Source: Phycisphaerae bacterium
Lineage (GTDB): Bacteria; Planctomycetota; Phycisphaerae; SM23-33
DNA: 17,622 bases
Assembly: GCA_022866005.1 (NCBI GenBank)
Contig: JALHTV010000071.1
Location: 1-17,622, forward strand
Direction: 5' to 3'
Part shown: positions 1 to 6,565 of the stretch, in pieces
How the letters are laid out: each line of letters begins with the position of its first letter
How positions within the stretch are numbered: the stretch's first letter is position 1
Program-made: the position numbers and the translations under genes
The notes under the pieces: model-generated
The model's database searches: none
Told to the model about the DNA's origin: nothing
Seen by the model: the letters and a program-made list of their open reading frames with translations, nothing else

Positions 1-380
1 CCAAGCAGGGCCTGGACGGGGAGGACTTCCTGGTCCGCCGGGAGGAAGACGTCACCGGCCAGAAGCCCCCCGCGCGCTACGTCCTGCTCAATGAGGAGGA
101 GGTCCGCGAGCTGGACAATGTCTCCCAGATCGCCCCGGGCATCCGTGAGATCGGCTCCAAGGACATGGAGATCAAACGCTTCAAGGGCCTGGGCGAGATG
201 AACCCCGATCAGCTCTGGGAGACCACCATGGACCCCGCCCGCAGAGTGCTGCTCCGCGTGCGGACCCAGGAGGCTGAAGAGGCCGAGCGGATGTTCAGCC
301 TGCTGATGGGGGAGAACGTCGAGCAGCGGAGGGACTTCATCGAGGCCAACGCCCTGGAGGTCAAGAACCTGGACGTCTGA
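1..380 (+). CDS. gyrB: DNA gyrase subunit B, C-terminal part (5' end outside window)
   Basis: The reading frame is open from the left edge (first full codon at base 3) to a TGA at 378-380, giving about 125 residues. It contains the conserved KRFKGLGEMNPDQLWETTMDP block followed by a hydrophobic/acidic tail ending KNLDV. In GyrB this block belongs to the TOPRIM/C-terminal region that contacts GyrA and DNA in the gate complex that introduces negative supercoils using ATP. The short tail after the block, with no long basic extension, fits GyrB better than ParE, although the paralogue cannot be fully excluded from a fragment. The 5' part, with ATPase and transducer domains, lies outside the window. 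No gene follows directly on this strand; the next likely terminator is at 772-810. Confidence 0.93.
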   Translation, partial: KQGLDGEDFLVRREEDVTGQKPPARYVLLNEEEVRELDNVSQIAPGIREIGSKDMEIKRFKGLGEMNPDQLWETTMDPARRVLLRVRTQEAEEAERMFSLLMGENVEQRRDFIEANALEVKNLDV

Positions 381-581
381 GCCTCCCGGGGGGACGCTGC
401 CCGCTGGCCGCCTCGACCCCTTTCTTGCCTATTCCGGTGTTTCTTCGCTACCCCTTGCCCGCCAAGTAGAAACGTGCTGCGCCGATCCAGTGGCGCTGCC
501 GACTGCCAAGGGGCACATCGGGGAGTGGATGGACGGACTGTCGTTACCTGTTGTGGCAGCTGGCCTTAGGTGGGGCTGTGT

Positions 582-615
582 CCCCGTGCGGCGACGTACG
601 CGCCGCCGCACGGGG
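582..615. repeat. Perfect 12-bp inverted repeat downstream of gyrB
   Basis: CCCCGTGCGGCG at 582-593 is exactly complementary to CGCCGCACGGGG at 604-615, with a 10-base loop. No T-run follows on the plus strand, so it is not a classical intrinsic terminator. It lies about 200 bases after gyrB, right at the point where the PEP-CTERM reading frame becomes recognisable. It could be an RNA 3'-end stabiliser or a rearrangement junction. Confidence 0.6.
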
Positions 616-620
616 TCCTA

Positions 621-734
621 GGCTATACGTTCACGCTGAAGGAGATCCCCACGATCCCCGAGCCGACGAGCCTGCTGCTGATCGGCACCGGCGCAGGCGC
701 GCTGCTCCTGAAGCGGCAGGGGTCCAGGGCCTAA
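621..734 (+). pseudogene. PEP-CTERM sorting-signal fragment (decayed exported protein)
   Basis: The frame 621-734 codes 37 residues ending in a typical PEP-CTERM tail: the motif IPEPTS, a hydrophobic segment (LLLIGTGAGALLL) and a basic end (KRQGSRA), then TAA. PEP-CTERM signals direct proteins to exosortase-type processing at the cell envelope. The same frame is open back only to a TAG at 567-569. It has no convincing start, no signal peptide and no recognisable mature domain, and the other upstream frames show none either. It is therefore most likely the surviving 3' end of a deleted or frameshifted gene. The terminator just after it (772-810) would have belonged to that gene. A very small intact protein is possible but unlikely. 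Confidence 0.6.
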
Positions 735-771
735 GCGATAGCGCAAAAAGTCGACGTCCTGCGGCAGTCCG

Positions 772-810
772 CGGGCGAGTCCCGGCATCACGGCGGGGCT
801 CGCCCGTTTT
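772..810 (+). terminator. Strong intrinsic terminator
   Basis: CGGGCGAG (772-779) pairs with CTCGCCCG (799-806). The stem continues inward through a T-G wobble and CCCG/CGGG, giving about 13 pairs with a short loop. TTTT follows at 807-810. The orientation serves plus-strand transcription from gyrB or the PEP-CTERM remnant, and it separates them from the converging asnB/parB frame. Confidence 0.85.
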
Positions 811-874
811 GCTGCGCGCCCAGCGGATTGCTCCAGACACCTAACGCCTCGTCGCGGCCGAACCGTAGCCTGCC

Positions 875-1882
875 TTAGCCCTCAGCCTCCAGCCCCAGGG
901 CGGCGCTGATGCGGTCGAAGTCCTCCAGGCTGAAATAGTCGATGACCACCTTGCCGGTGTTCTTGGCCCGGGCGGGCTGGATCACCACGCGCGTGCCGAT
1001 CGCCCGCGTCAGGCGCTCCTGGAGGTCCAGCAGGTATGGGGGCTTGCCGGCCCTGACGCGCCGGGGCCGGGTGGGCAAGCGTCCCAAGGCAAGCTCCAGC
1101 ACGGCCTCCAGCTGACGGACGCTCATGCCCGTCCGTGCAACGCGCCGGGCGAGCTGGAGCTGGCGGTCGCGATCGTCGCCCAGAGACGCTAGGAGCTTGG
1201 CGTGGCCGAAGCTCAAGGTGCCGTCGGCGATCATCTTCTGCACAGCCTCGTGTAACTCCATCAGCCGAAGATAGTTAGCGACTGTGGCGCGCGGCTGTCC
1301 CAACCGCTCCCCCGCCTGGGCCTGGGTGAGCTGGAAGCGGTCGATGTATTGCCGGTAGGCCTGGGCGCGTTCGATGGCGTTGAGGTCCGCTCGTTGGATG
1401 TTCTCGACCAGGGCCCACTCGAGCATCTGCTGGGGGCTGGCCTTGCGGAGGATGCAGGGCACGGTGGCTAGGCCCGCTTGCCTGGCGGCGCGGAGACGGC
1501 GCTCCCCGGTGACCAGCACAAAGGGCTTGCCCTCGGGAATGTGGGCGTCAGCCTGCGGGTGGGTTGGAGATACCGCCGCGACGATGATCGGCTGGAGGAT
1601 GCCCTGGGCGGCGACGCTGGCTGTAAGGTCCGATAACTCTGCTTCGTTGAACTGTCGCCTGGGCTGATACGGGTTTGGCGCGATGTCATCGACGGGGATC
1701 TCTTGCGGCGTGACGCCCGGGGGCTGGGGGATCGGCGCCGGCGCGCGGCCGATGGGAGGAAGACCGGTGACGTGTTGATAGGTCTTGTCATCGGCGGGCA
1801 GGTCGGTGGTGGTGCCGGAGATCAGGCTCGAAAGACCCCTGCCGAGGCGGGGCCGTGTGGCGTGCTTGCGTTCGCTGGCCAT
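875..1882 (-). CDS. parB: Chromosome-partitioning protein ParB (internal start in the AsnB frame)
   Basis: ParB is a CTP-dependent clamp that loads at parS and spreads to form the segregation complex moved by ParA. The ATG at 1882 is preceded by GGAAAGGA, a good ribosome site, and gives 335 residues, a normal ParB length. Domains in order: the N-terminal ParA-contact motif LGRGLSSLI (13-21); the ParB/Srx domain with NPYQPRR (70-76); the CTP-binding motifs GERR (126-129) and ENIQR (160-164); a helix-turn-helix at about 184-206; and a C-terminal dimerisation domain. Two parS sites lie 42 and 156 bases upstream of the start, and a promoter sits between them, so parB is probably expressed independently and may be autoregulated. 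No parA is present in the window. The frame is open upstream into asnB, so a fused product is also formally possible. Confidence 0.93.
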   Translation of the reverse strand: MASERKHATRPRLGRGLSSLISGTTTDLPADDKTYQHVTGLPPIGRAPAPIPQPPGVTPQEIPVDDIAPNPYQPRRQFNEAELSDLTASVAAQGILQPIIVAAVSPTHPQADAHIPEGKPFVLVTGERRLRAARQAGLATVPCILRKASPQQMLEWALVENIQRADLNAIERAQAYRQYIDRFQLTQAQAGERLGQPRATVANYLRLMELHEAVQKMIADGTLSFGHAKLLASLGDDRDRQLQLARRVARTGMSVRQLEAVLELALGRLPTRPRRVRAGKPPYLLDLQERLTRAIGTRVVIQPARAKNTGKVVIDYFSLEDFDRISAALGLEAEG

Positions 1883-3937
1883 GAGGGGCGTCCTTTCCCT
1901 GCTGGTATCGCAACATCCGTGGGTGTTCCACGTGGAACAGGCGATTTGGAAACTTAGGATAGCATCTGCTGGTGGCAAGGCAAGCGCAATTCCGCCCCGT
2001 GTCGCACGGTCCCCCGCGACAGAAGTCTTGGGGGGCGTGTTCCACGTGGAACACGGGCAGACCTGCCCCGCCATCCACCGCGCCAAGACCAGCAGCGCCC
2101 AGAGTCTGTGGCTGTGGTCTGCCCGGCCCGACAGGTGATCGTTCACCAACCCCGCCAACGCCTCCGGGCGGAACATCCGCCCAAATGCCCCCGCAGGTCG
2201 AAGCAGCCACTCGTCTAACTCCTTCCGCAGGTCCTCCCGCAGCCAGCGCGCCAGAGGCACGCCAAAGCCCCTCTTTGGCGCCCTGAGGATATGGGCAGGC
2301 AGCCAGTCCGCAAAGGCCTCACGCAGGATCGCCTTGCCCCGCCCGCCGGCGATCTTGGCCGAGGTCGGCAGTGATAGCCCCAACGAGACCAGCTCCGCCT
2401 GAAGCATTGGGGCGCGGAGCTCCAGTGAACAGGCCATCGAGGCGATATCGGTCTTGACCAGCAGGTCGTCGGGCAGGTAGGTGCTCAGGTCGTGACGCTG
2501 CGCGGCCAGGACCTCATCATCCACCCCGGCGCCCTCGTACAGGTCGCAGAACCACTCGGCAGGGCGGTCGATGTCTGCCTTCCCGAGCGCTTGGTCGCTC
2601 AGCAGGCGGGGAAGGTCGTCTGGGCCGAATAAGCTTCTGTATCTAAAGTATTGTACGGAAGGTGGATATGGAAGTGCCTCTGCGAATCTCGCCAGCCTCC
2701 TCAGCCTACTGCGCTCATGGCCTCTGGCAAACGGGCGCACCAGGGCCGCAGCGGCACGGACCAGCGCGTAGCCCAGGGGGCAGAGGCCACATCCTAGCTG
2801 CAAGGCCCGATAACGATCGTAACCGCCGAAGACCTCATCCCCGCCATCGCCGGTCAGCGCCACCGTCACATGCCGCCGGGCCTCGCGGCTGATCAGCCAG
2901 GTGGGCAGGGCGCCGGAGTCGGCGAACGGCTCATCGTACAGAGAGACGACCGCGTCCAACGCGCCGGCGGGGGAGGCCTGGACGAGCAATTCGGTGTGGT
3001 CGGTGCCGCAGTGGTGCGCGACGGCGCGGGCGGCGGGACGCTCATCGAAGCGGCTGTCTGCGAACCCTGCGGTGAAGGTCCTCACGCCGCCGACTGCACC
3101 GGCCGCGCGGCTCATGGCAGCGACCACGATAGAAGAATCCACACCGCCGCTGAGCAGCGCGCCCAGGGGCACGTCGGAGATCATCCTGCTGGCGACGGCC
3201 GCGGAGACGCGCGTTCGTAGCAGCTCAGGCAGATCGGCCCTGTCGGCCGGCAGGTCGATGGGGCTGGGCTGCCAGTAGCGCTCCGCCCGGCCGATGCGGT
3301 CGCTGACAACCATGGAGCTGCCGGGGGCCAGCTTGGCGATCGCGCGGTAGGCCGATATGGGGGCCGGCATGTAACCGACTGTCAGGTAATAGGTTAGGGA
3401 GGCAGGGTCGGTCTCTCTGCTGACCTGCGGATGGAGCAGGATTGCCTTGGCCTCGCTGGCGAAGACGATCCGATCTGGAAGCGGGGCGTACCAGAGGGGC
3501 TTTTCGCCCAGCCGATCGCGGGCGAGGAGGACCTGGCCGCTGCGGGCATCGTAGAGGGCGAAGGCGAACATACCGTCCAGGTGGCGGAGCATCTCCAGAC
3601 CGTCACGACGGAACAGGTGCAAGAGGACCTCGGTATCGCCGGCTGTGCGGAAGCGGCAGCCCCCAGCCGTGAGTTCCTGGCGGAGCTGACGGAAGTTGTA
3701 GATCTCGCCGTTGAACGCGACCGTGAGCAGGCCGTCGTCGCTGGTCATCGGCTGGTGTGATCCGGGCGGGTCGATGATGGCCAGGCGCCGAAAGCCGATC
3801 GCGCAGCGCCCGTCGGCCGAGAGAAACGCGCCCTGTTCGTCCGGGCCACGGTGAAAAAGGCACTGGGCCATGCGGCGCGCGAGTTGGAGGTCGGCGCGCC
3901 CAGCCCCCAGGAGGAACTCACCGGCAAAGCCGCACAT
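875..3937 (-). CDS. asnB: Asparagine synthetase (glutamine-hydrolysing), reading frame continuous with ParB
   Basis: AsnB makes asparagine from aspartate, glutamine and ATP. The start at 3937 gives MCGFAG, which puts the catalytic Cys at position 2 as the N-terminal-nucleophile glutaminase requires; an ATG at 3976 would bury it. Visible motifs are RRLAIID, NGEIYN and GDTEVLL (glutaminase domain), then LSGGVDSS (PP-loop ATP site) and DGGDEVFGGYDRY (synthetase domain). AsnB homology ends near WALLVLARWMAGQ (about base 2063), a normal family length of about 625 residues. Oddly, there is no stop there. The frame runs through about 60 linker codons and all of ParB to the TGA at 875. Either a true AsnB-ParB fusion is made by read-through, or asnB has lost its stop through mutation or a sequence error. 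The start lacks a Shine-Dalgarno and has TACAAT seven bases upstream (probably leaderless). Confidence 0.85.
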   Translation of the reverse strand: MCGFAGEFLLGAGRADLQLARRMAQCLFHRGPDEQGAFLSADGRCAIGFRRLAIIDPPGSHQPMTSDDGLLTVAFNGEIYNFRQLRQELTAGGCRFRTAGDTEVLLHLFRRDGLEMLRHLDGMFAFALYDARSGQVLLARDRLGEKPLWYAPLPDRIVFASEAKAILLHPQVSRETDPASLTYYLTVGYMPAPISAYRAIAKLAPGSSMVVSDRIGRAERYWQPSPIDLPADRADLPELLRTRVSAAVASRMISDVPLGALLSGGVDSSIVVAAMSRAAGAVGGVRTFTAGFADSRFDERPAARAVAHHCGTDHTELLVQASPAGALDAVVSLYDEPFADSGALPTWLISREARRHVTVALTGDGGDEVFGGYDRYRALQLGCGLCPLGYALVRAAAALVRPFARGHERSRLRRLARFAEALPYPPSVQYFRYRSLFGPDDLPRLLSDQALGKADIDRPAEWFCDLYEGAGVDDEVLAAQRHDLSTYLPDDLLVKTDIASMACSLELRAPMLQAELVSLGLSLPTSAKIAGGRGKAILREAFADWLPAHILRAPKRGFGVPLARWLREDLRKELDEWLLRPAGAFGRMFRPEALAGLVNDHLSGRADHSHRLWALLVLARWMAGQVCPCSTWNTPPKTSVAGDRATRGGIALALPPADAILSFQIACSTWNTHGCCDTSRERTPLMASERKHATRPRLGRGLSSLISGTTTDLPADDKTYQHVTGLPPIGRAPAPIPQPPGVTPQEIPVDDIAPNPYQPRRQFNEAELSDLTASVAAQGILQPIIVAAVSPTHPQADAHIPEGKPFVLVTGERRLRAARQAGLATVPCILRKASPQQMLEWALVENIQRADLNAIERAQAYRQYIDRFQLTQAQAGERLGQPRATVANYLRLMELHEAVQKMIADGTLSFGHAKLLASLGDDRDRQLQLARRVARTGMSVRQLEAVLELALGRLPTRPRRVRAGKPPYLLDLQERLTRAIGTRVVIQPARAKNTGKVVIDYFSLEDFDRISAALGLEAEG
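1924..1939. promoter_or_regulatory. parS site 1 (ParB-binding palindrome)
   Basis: TGTTCCACGTGGAACA is a perfect 16-bp palindrome matching the bacterial chromosomal parS consensus. It lies just downstream of the predicted parB start of transcription, which suggests autoregulation. In the AsnB/ParB frame it reads CSTWNT. Confidence 0.93.
1956..1983 (-). promoter_or_regulatory. Predicted parB promoter
   Basis: On the minus strand, TTGCCT (1983-1978) and TATCCT (1961-1956) are separated by 16 bases. Transcription would start near 1949, leaving a leader of about 65 bases that contains parS site 1. This supports a separate parB transcript despite the open frame from asnB. Confidence 0.5.
2038..2053. 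promoter_or_regulatory. parS site 2 (ParB-binding palindrome)
   Basis: This is a second TGTTCCACGTGGAACA, identical to site 1 and exactly 114 bases (38 codons) away, so it is read in the same frame. It lies immediately after the last recognisable AsnB codons. Two parS sites next to parB indicate an origin-proximal segregation locus, consistent with gyrB nearby. Confidence 0.93.
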
Positions 3938-3944
3938 GGCAGGC

Positions 3945-3950
3945 ATTGTA
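3945..3950 (-). promoter_or_regulatory. asnB -10 element placed for a leaderless mRNA
   Basis: The minus strand has TACAAT seven bases before the asnB ATG (3937), so transcription would begin at or next to the start codon. No ribosome site is present in this gap. No good -35 is visible. Confidence 0.4.
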
Positions 3951-3993
3951 GTGCCACGGGGCGCGCAATAAAGCACGTATCACCCCTGGGGAC

Positions 3994-4021
3994 TTGCGTC
4001 GGGCGGCGGGGCGCCTACACT
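3994..4021 (+). promoter_or_regulatory. Predicted promoter of the dUTPase-like gene
   Basis: TTGCGT (3994-3999) and TACACT (4016-4021) are separated by 16 bases and lie 37 bases before the ATG at 4059, leaving room for the AGGGAG ribosome site. The promoter is divergent from that of asnB. Confidence 0.5.
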
Positions 4022-4058
4022 GGCGAGCGGTTCGTGGGCGCGGAGCGAGGGAGCAGAG

Positions 4059-4535
4059 ATGACGGATGGAGCGATCCGGTCGCTAGACGACATCTGGCCG
4101 CTTCAGGCGGCGCTGAACCGCAAGGCCGGCATCGACACGCAGGCGCTGGGGGAGGCGCTGCTGAGGGCCTTGGAGGCCGGCCGCGGCCGGGCCGACGCCG
4201 CCACGCGGGTGAAGGTCGGGCGGGCGATGAAGAATCACATCGACGCCCTGGCCGATGAGTGCCACGAGATCCAGCAGTGCCTCAGTTGGAAGCACTGGTA
4301 CCGCGAGGCCAAGGAAGGCCGCCAGTACGAGTTGATGGACGTCCAGAATGCTCGCGTCGAGGCCATCGACATGCTGTTCTTCTGGGTGAGCATCTGCCAA
4401 CTGCTGGGGCTGTCGCCGGCCGACATCTACCGGCTCTACGGCGCCAAGCTCGGCATCAACCTTGCCCGCCAGGACGAAAACCGCAGCCAGGCCGAACACC
4501 CCAGCCACGAGGAAGAAAACCGGAGCGTGGTTTGA
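4059..4535 (+). CDS. dUTPase-like all-alpha NTP pyrophosphatase
   Basis: The 158-residue product matches the dimeric, all-alpha dUTPase/MazG-type fold, whose members hydrolyse dUTP (sometimes dCTP) to the monophosphate and pyrophosphate, limiting uracil in DNA. The N-terminus WPLQAALNRKAG resembles the family's LQ-x-x-LN opening. Two metal-binding pairs are visible, E67-x2-E70 followed by WKHW and E101-x2-D104 followed by a hydrophobic helix. The closing block Y-x2-K-x3-N-x2-RQ is also typical. A GAGGGAG ribosome site lies about 8 bases before ATG 4059. pyrK follows after 74 bases on the same strand, giving two pyrimidine-related genes in a row. Substrate preference (dUTP or another nucleotide) cannot be read from the sequence. 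Confidence 0.72.
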   Translation: MTDGAIRSLDDIWPLQAALNRKAGIDTQALGEALLRALEAGRGRADAATRVKVGRAMKNHIDALADECHEIQQCLSWKHWYREAKEGRQYELMDVQNARVEAIDMLFFWVSICQLLGLSPADIYRLYGAKLGINLARQDENRSQAEHPSHEEENRSVV

Positions 4536-4572
4536 GACTGTTGCTGCCGCCGGGCGCTTGGAGCGATTCGTG

Positions 4573-4603
4573 TTGACACCGTTGCCCGCGCTGGGCCTAG
4601 GAT
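4573..4603 (+). promoter_or_regulatory. pyrK promoter, probably leaderless
   Basis: TTGACA (4573-4578) is a perfect -35. TAGGAT (4598-4603) is the best -10, with a long spacer of 19. The ATG at 4610 begins six bases after the -10, so the mRNA would start at or beside the start codon, and no Shine-Dalgarno fits. Confidence 0.5.
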
Positions 4604-4609
4604 GGGGCT

Positions 4610-5572
4610 ATGCACACTGAGGGGCACACGCGCACGGCACGCGGCGTCTTCACAGGGGAGGTCGTGGCGAACCGCGCGATCTGCCGCGGGCACTACCGCC
4701 TGCAAGTGCTGGTAGAGCGTTTCCCACCCACGCAGCCCGGGCAGTTCGTGCAGGTGCAGTGTCGGCCGCTCGAAGCCCTGGCCGGCAACACGGTCAGCGA
4801 GTGGCCCGCCGGTCGCCCGCCAACGCTCACCCAGCCGGAGCTGCGGGACACCGAGGCCTTCCTGCGTCGGCCCCTGAGCCTGGCTGGCAGGACCGAGCAC
4901 GGGGACGATGTGGAGTTGAGCTTGGTCTATCGCGTGGTGGGCGTGGGCACGCGCTGGCTGGCGGGCCTGGGTGGCGGTGAGCCCGTCAGCGTGCTGGGCC
5001 CGCTGGGCAATGGCTTCACCATCCGCGGTGAGGCGGAGCGGGCGGTACTGGTCGGTGGGGGGGTGGGCATCCCGCCGCTGATGTACCTAGCGCACGCCTT
5101 GGCCGCGGCGGGCAAGAAGACGATCGTGTTCGCCGGCGCCCGCACGGGAGAGGTGCTGCCGCTGACGCTCGTGCCGGGGGCGCGGGTCGAGGCCGATGGC
5201 CGGGCGACACCGTGCGTGGCGGAGTTCGCCGCCGCGGGGGCACCCTCGGTCGTCGCGACCGATGACGGCAGCATGGGCTATCGCGGCTTTATCAGCGAGG
5301 CCCTTTCACACTGGCTGGAGCAGTCGGGCGCCAAAGGCGGGCAGGTGGTGGTTTACTGCTGCGGGCCGGAGGCGATGATGCAGGCCGTCGCGGCCGCGTG
5401 CGTCTCAGCCGACATCGAGTGCCAGCTCGCCCTGGAGCGTCACATGGCCTGCGGGATGGGCACGTGCCAGTCGTGCGTCGTCAAGACCACCGCGGACAGC
5501 GCCGACGGGTGGAAGTATTCGCTGTGCTGCCAGGACGGCCCGGTCTTCGACGCGCGCGACGTGCTGTGGTAG
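4610..5572 (+). CDS. pyrK: Dihydroorotate dehydrogenase electron-transfer subunit (PyrK-like)
   Basis: PyrK carries FAD and a 2Fe-2S cluster and passes electrons from the dihydroorotate dehydrogenase PyrD to NAD in pyrimidine synthesis. The 320-residue sequence shows the ferredoxin-reductase fold. The FAD site RRPLSLAG is followed by GVGTRWLAGL and GPLGNGF, then the nucleotide-binding VLVGGGVGIPP. A C-terminal cluster site is formed by C281, C286, C289 and C306/C307 in CGMGTCQSC...SLCCQDGPVF, the PyrK signature. It is longer than most PyrK proteins, with the extra length near residues 50-85 (a proline-rich insert with WPAGRPPTLTQPEL). No pyrD adjoins it, so its partner must be elsewhere. A related sulfide-dehydrogenase/GltX-like flavoprotein subunit is the alternative. 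Confidence 0.85.
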   Translation: MHTEGHTRTARGVFTGEVVANRAICRGHYRLQVLVERFPPTQPGQFVQVQCRPLEALAGNTVSEWPAGRPPTLTQPELRDTEAFLRRPLSLAGRTEHGDDVELSLVYRVVGVGTRWLAGLGGGEPVSVLGPLGNGFTIRGEAERAVLVGGGVGIPPLMYLAHALAAAGKKTIVFAGARTGEVLPLTLVPGARVEADGRATPCVAEFAAAGAPSVVATDDGSMGYRGFISEALSHWLEQSGAKGGQVVVYCCGPEAMMQAVAAACVSADIECQLALERHMACGMGTCQSCVVKTTADSADGWKYSLCCQDGPVFDARDVLW

Positions 5573-5601
5573 ACGAGGCGCGGCGGGCTAGCTCGACTGC
5601 T

Positions 5602-6012
5602 TCATTGGGAGATGGGGTTGGAACCGGGTGGATGGATCCACCTCGCGTATTCGCGTGCTAGCCTCCTTGCGGATTCCTTCTTTGGGCAAGGGATCTCGGC
5701 GTGCGCGGGGTTGTCATCCTGCGGCGTGGCAATTACCTCCTCGCCCAGTCCGCGAACTTGCCCTGCCGTCACGGCAACGACACCGATATGACGCTGGTCT
5801 CCCCTGGAGAAGCATCGCTCTGCCGTGGTCAGGCTTGCGCGATCGACAGATACCCGTTTAGCTTGGGTCTGATCGATGAATGCCGCCGACGACAAGCGGT
5901 TTCTGCCGGTTGACCTGTCCATGACGATCCAGTCGGATACTACCCGGCGGTACAGATCCTCACTGTCTGGGATATGAAGGTGATCCTGGGCACCAACCGA
6001 CCATTCTGACAC
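5602..6012 (-). CDS. Conserved hypothetical protein, third gene of lower-GC cassette
   Basis: This encodes 136 residues from a GTG start at 6012. The GTG is chosen because GAGGAG lies six bases upstream and the gene follows the previous stop by only 10 bases. I recognise no named domain. The sequence has a conserved look: HLHIPDSEDLYRRV near the N-terminus, RLSSAAFID, SVDRASLTTAE in the middle, and DNPAHAEIPCPKK before a basic C-terminal helix ending ARWIHPP. It has no signal peptide or membrane segment. Lower GC than the flanking genes and coupling to the two genes upstream indicate one mobile unit. From memory, similar small proteins with LYRRV, SSAAF and DNPAHA blocks occur sporadically in bacteria; that recollection is not verified here. 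The function is unknown. Confidence 0.75.
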   Translation of the reverse strand: MSEWSVGAQDHLHIPDSEDLYRRVVSDWIVMDRSTGRNRLSSAAFIDQTQAKRVSVDRASLTTAERCFSRGDQRHIGVVAVTAGQVRGLGEEVIATPQDDNPAHAEIPCPKKESARRLAREYARWIHPPGSNPISQ

Positions 6013-6022
6013 CCCATGCTCC

Positions 6023-6565
6023 TCACGCTTCGGTCACCCAACCGATGAGCTCGCGCATTGCATTGTAGTCGGTCCTGTAGAAGATGCCTTCGTAGGAAGA
6101 CCGATCCCTCAGATCCGTGGCCAGGAAAACCGCTTGGGCGCTTGGGCGGAATTCCACCTCGAGCTCTCGCCCCCCCACGAGCCACTCCAACTGAATCCCT
6201 CCTCCAGAAATCGGAACCACAGCGGGAGGGGGGAAATCCAATTCGGTTAGGTAGAGGAGCAACAGGACCTCGTTGAGCAGCTCCTTCGCCGGAGGAGGGC
6301 TCCCATAAGTGTCCCAGTTATTCTCAAGAGTCTCGATCTCGCTGATGGCCGGCAATATCGCCCTCAGCCAACCGGCGAGCGGGATGGTGGCACTGGCACT
6401 GTCAATTACCGCACGGGGAGGGACACCCCTCTTTTGCCGGAACGGTTCCATGGAACCGTTGAGAAGCACCTCGTCAGCCGCTGCGCCAAATCGGCAAATA
6501 CTCAGAACATCCTGGTCGGAAAGCGCCTTTGGCACCTTCTCGGAGGTGGCTGCAGAACCGTTCAT
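6023..6565 (-). CDS. Hypothetical protein, second gene of TIGR04255 cassette
   Basis: This encodes 180 residues. Its ATG (6565-6563) overlaps the TGA of the TIGR04255 gene (6564-6562) as ATGA, so translation is coupled, and GGAAAGGA precedes the ATG as well. I recognise no named family. Visible features are a block IETLENNWDTYGSPPPAKELLNE in the middle, a hydrophobic helix (VLLLLYL), and PPPAVVPISGGGIQLEWLVGGRELEVEF, which reads as two beta-strands of an edge-on sheet. The C-terminal half is alpha/beta. There is no signal peptide or transmembrane segment. The combination of WDTYG and PPPAVVP-x4-GG-x2-LEW looks like a conserved sporadic family that travels with TIGR04255 genes (inference). The function is unknown. 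Confidence 0.8.
   Translation of the reverse strand: MNGSAATSEKVPKALSDQDVLSICRFGAAADEVLLNGSMEPFRQKRGVPPRAVIDSASATIPLAGWLRAILPAISEIETLENNWDTYGSPPPAKELLNEVLLLLYLTELDFPPPAVVPISGGGIQLEWLVGGRELEVEFRPSAQAVFLATDLRDRSSYEGIFYRTDYNAMRELIGWVTEA

Noticed and set aside
551..844. A 97-codon plus-strand frame in the gyrB downstream gap
   Set aside because: Its product is compositionally biased and it overlaps the PEP-CTERM fragment, which has a recognisable motif in a different frame.
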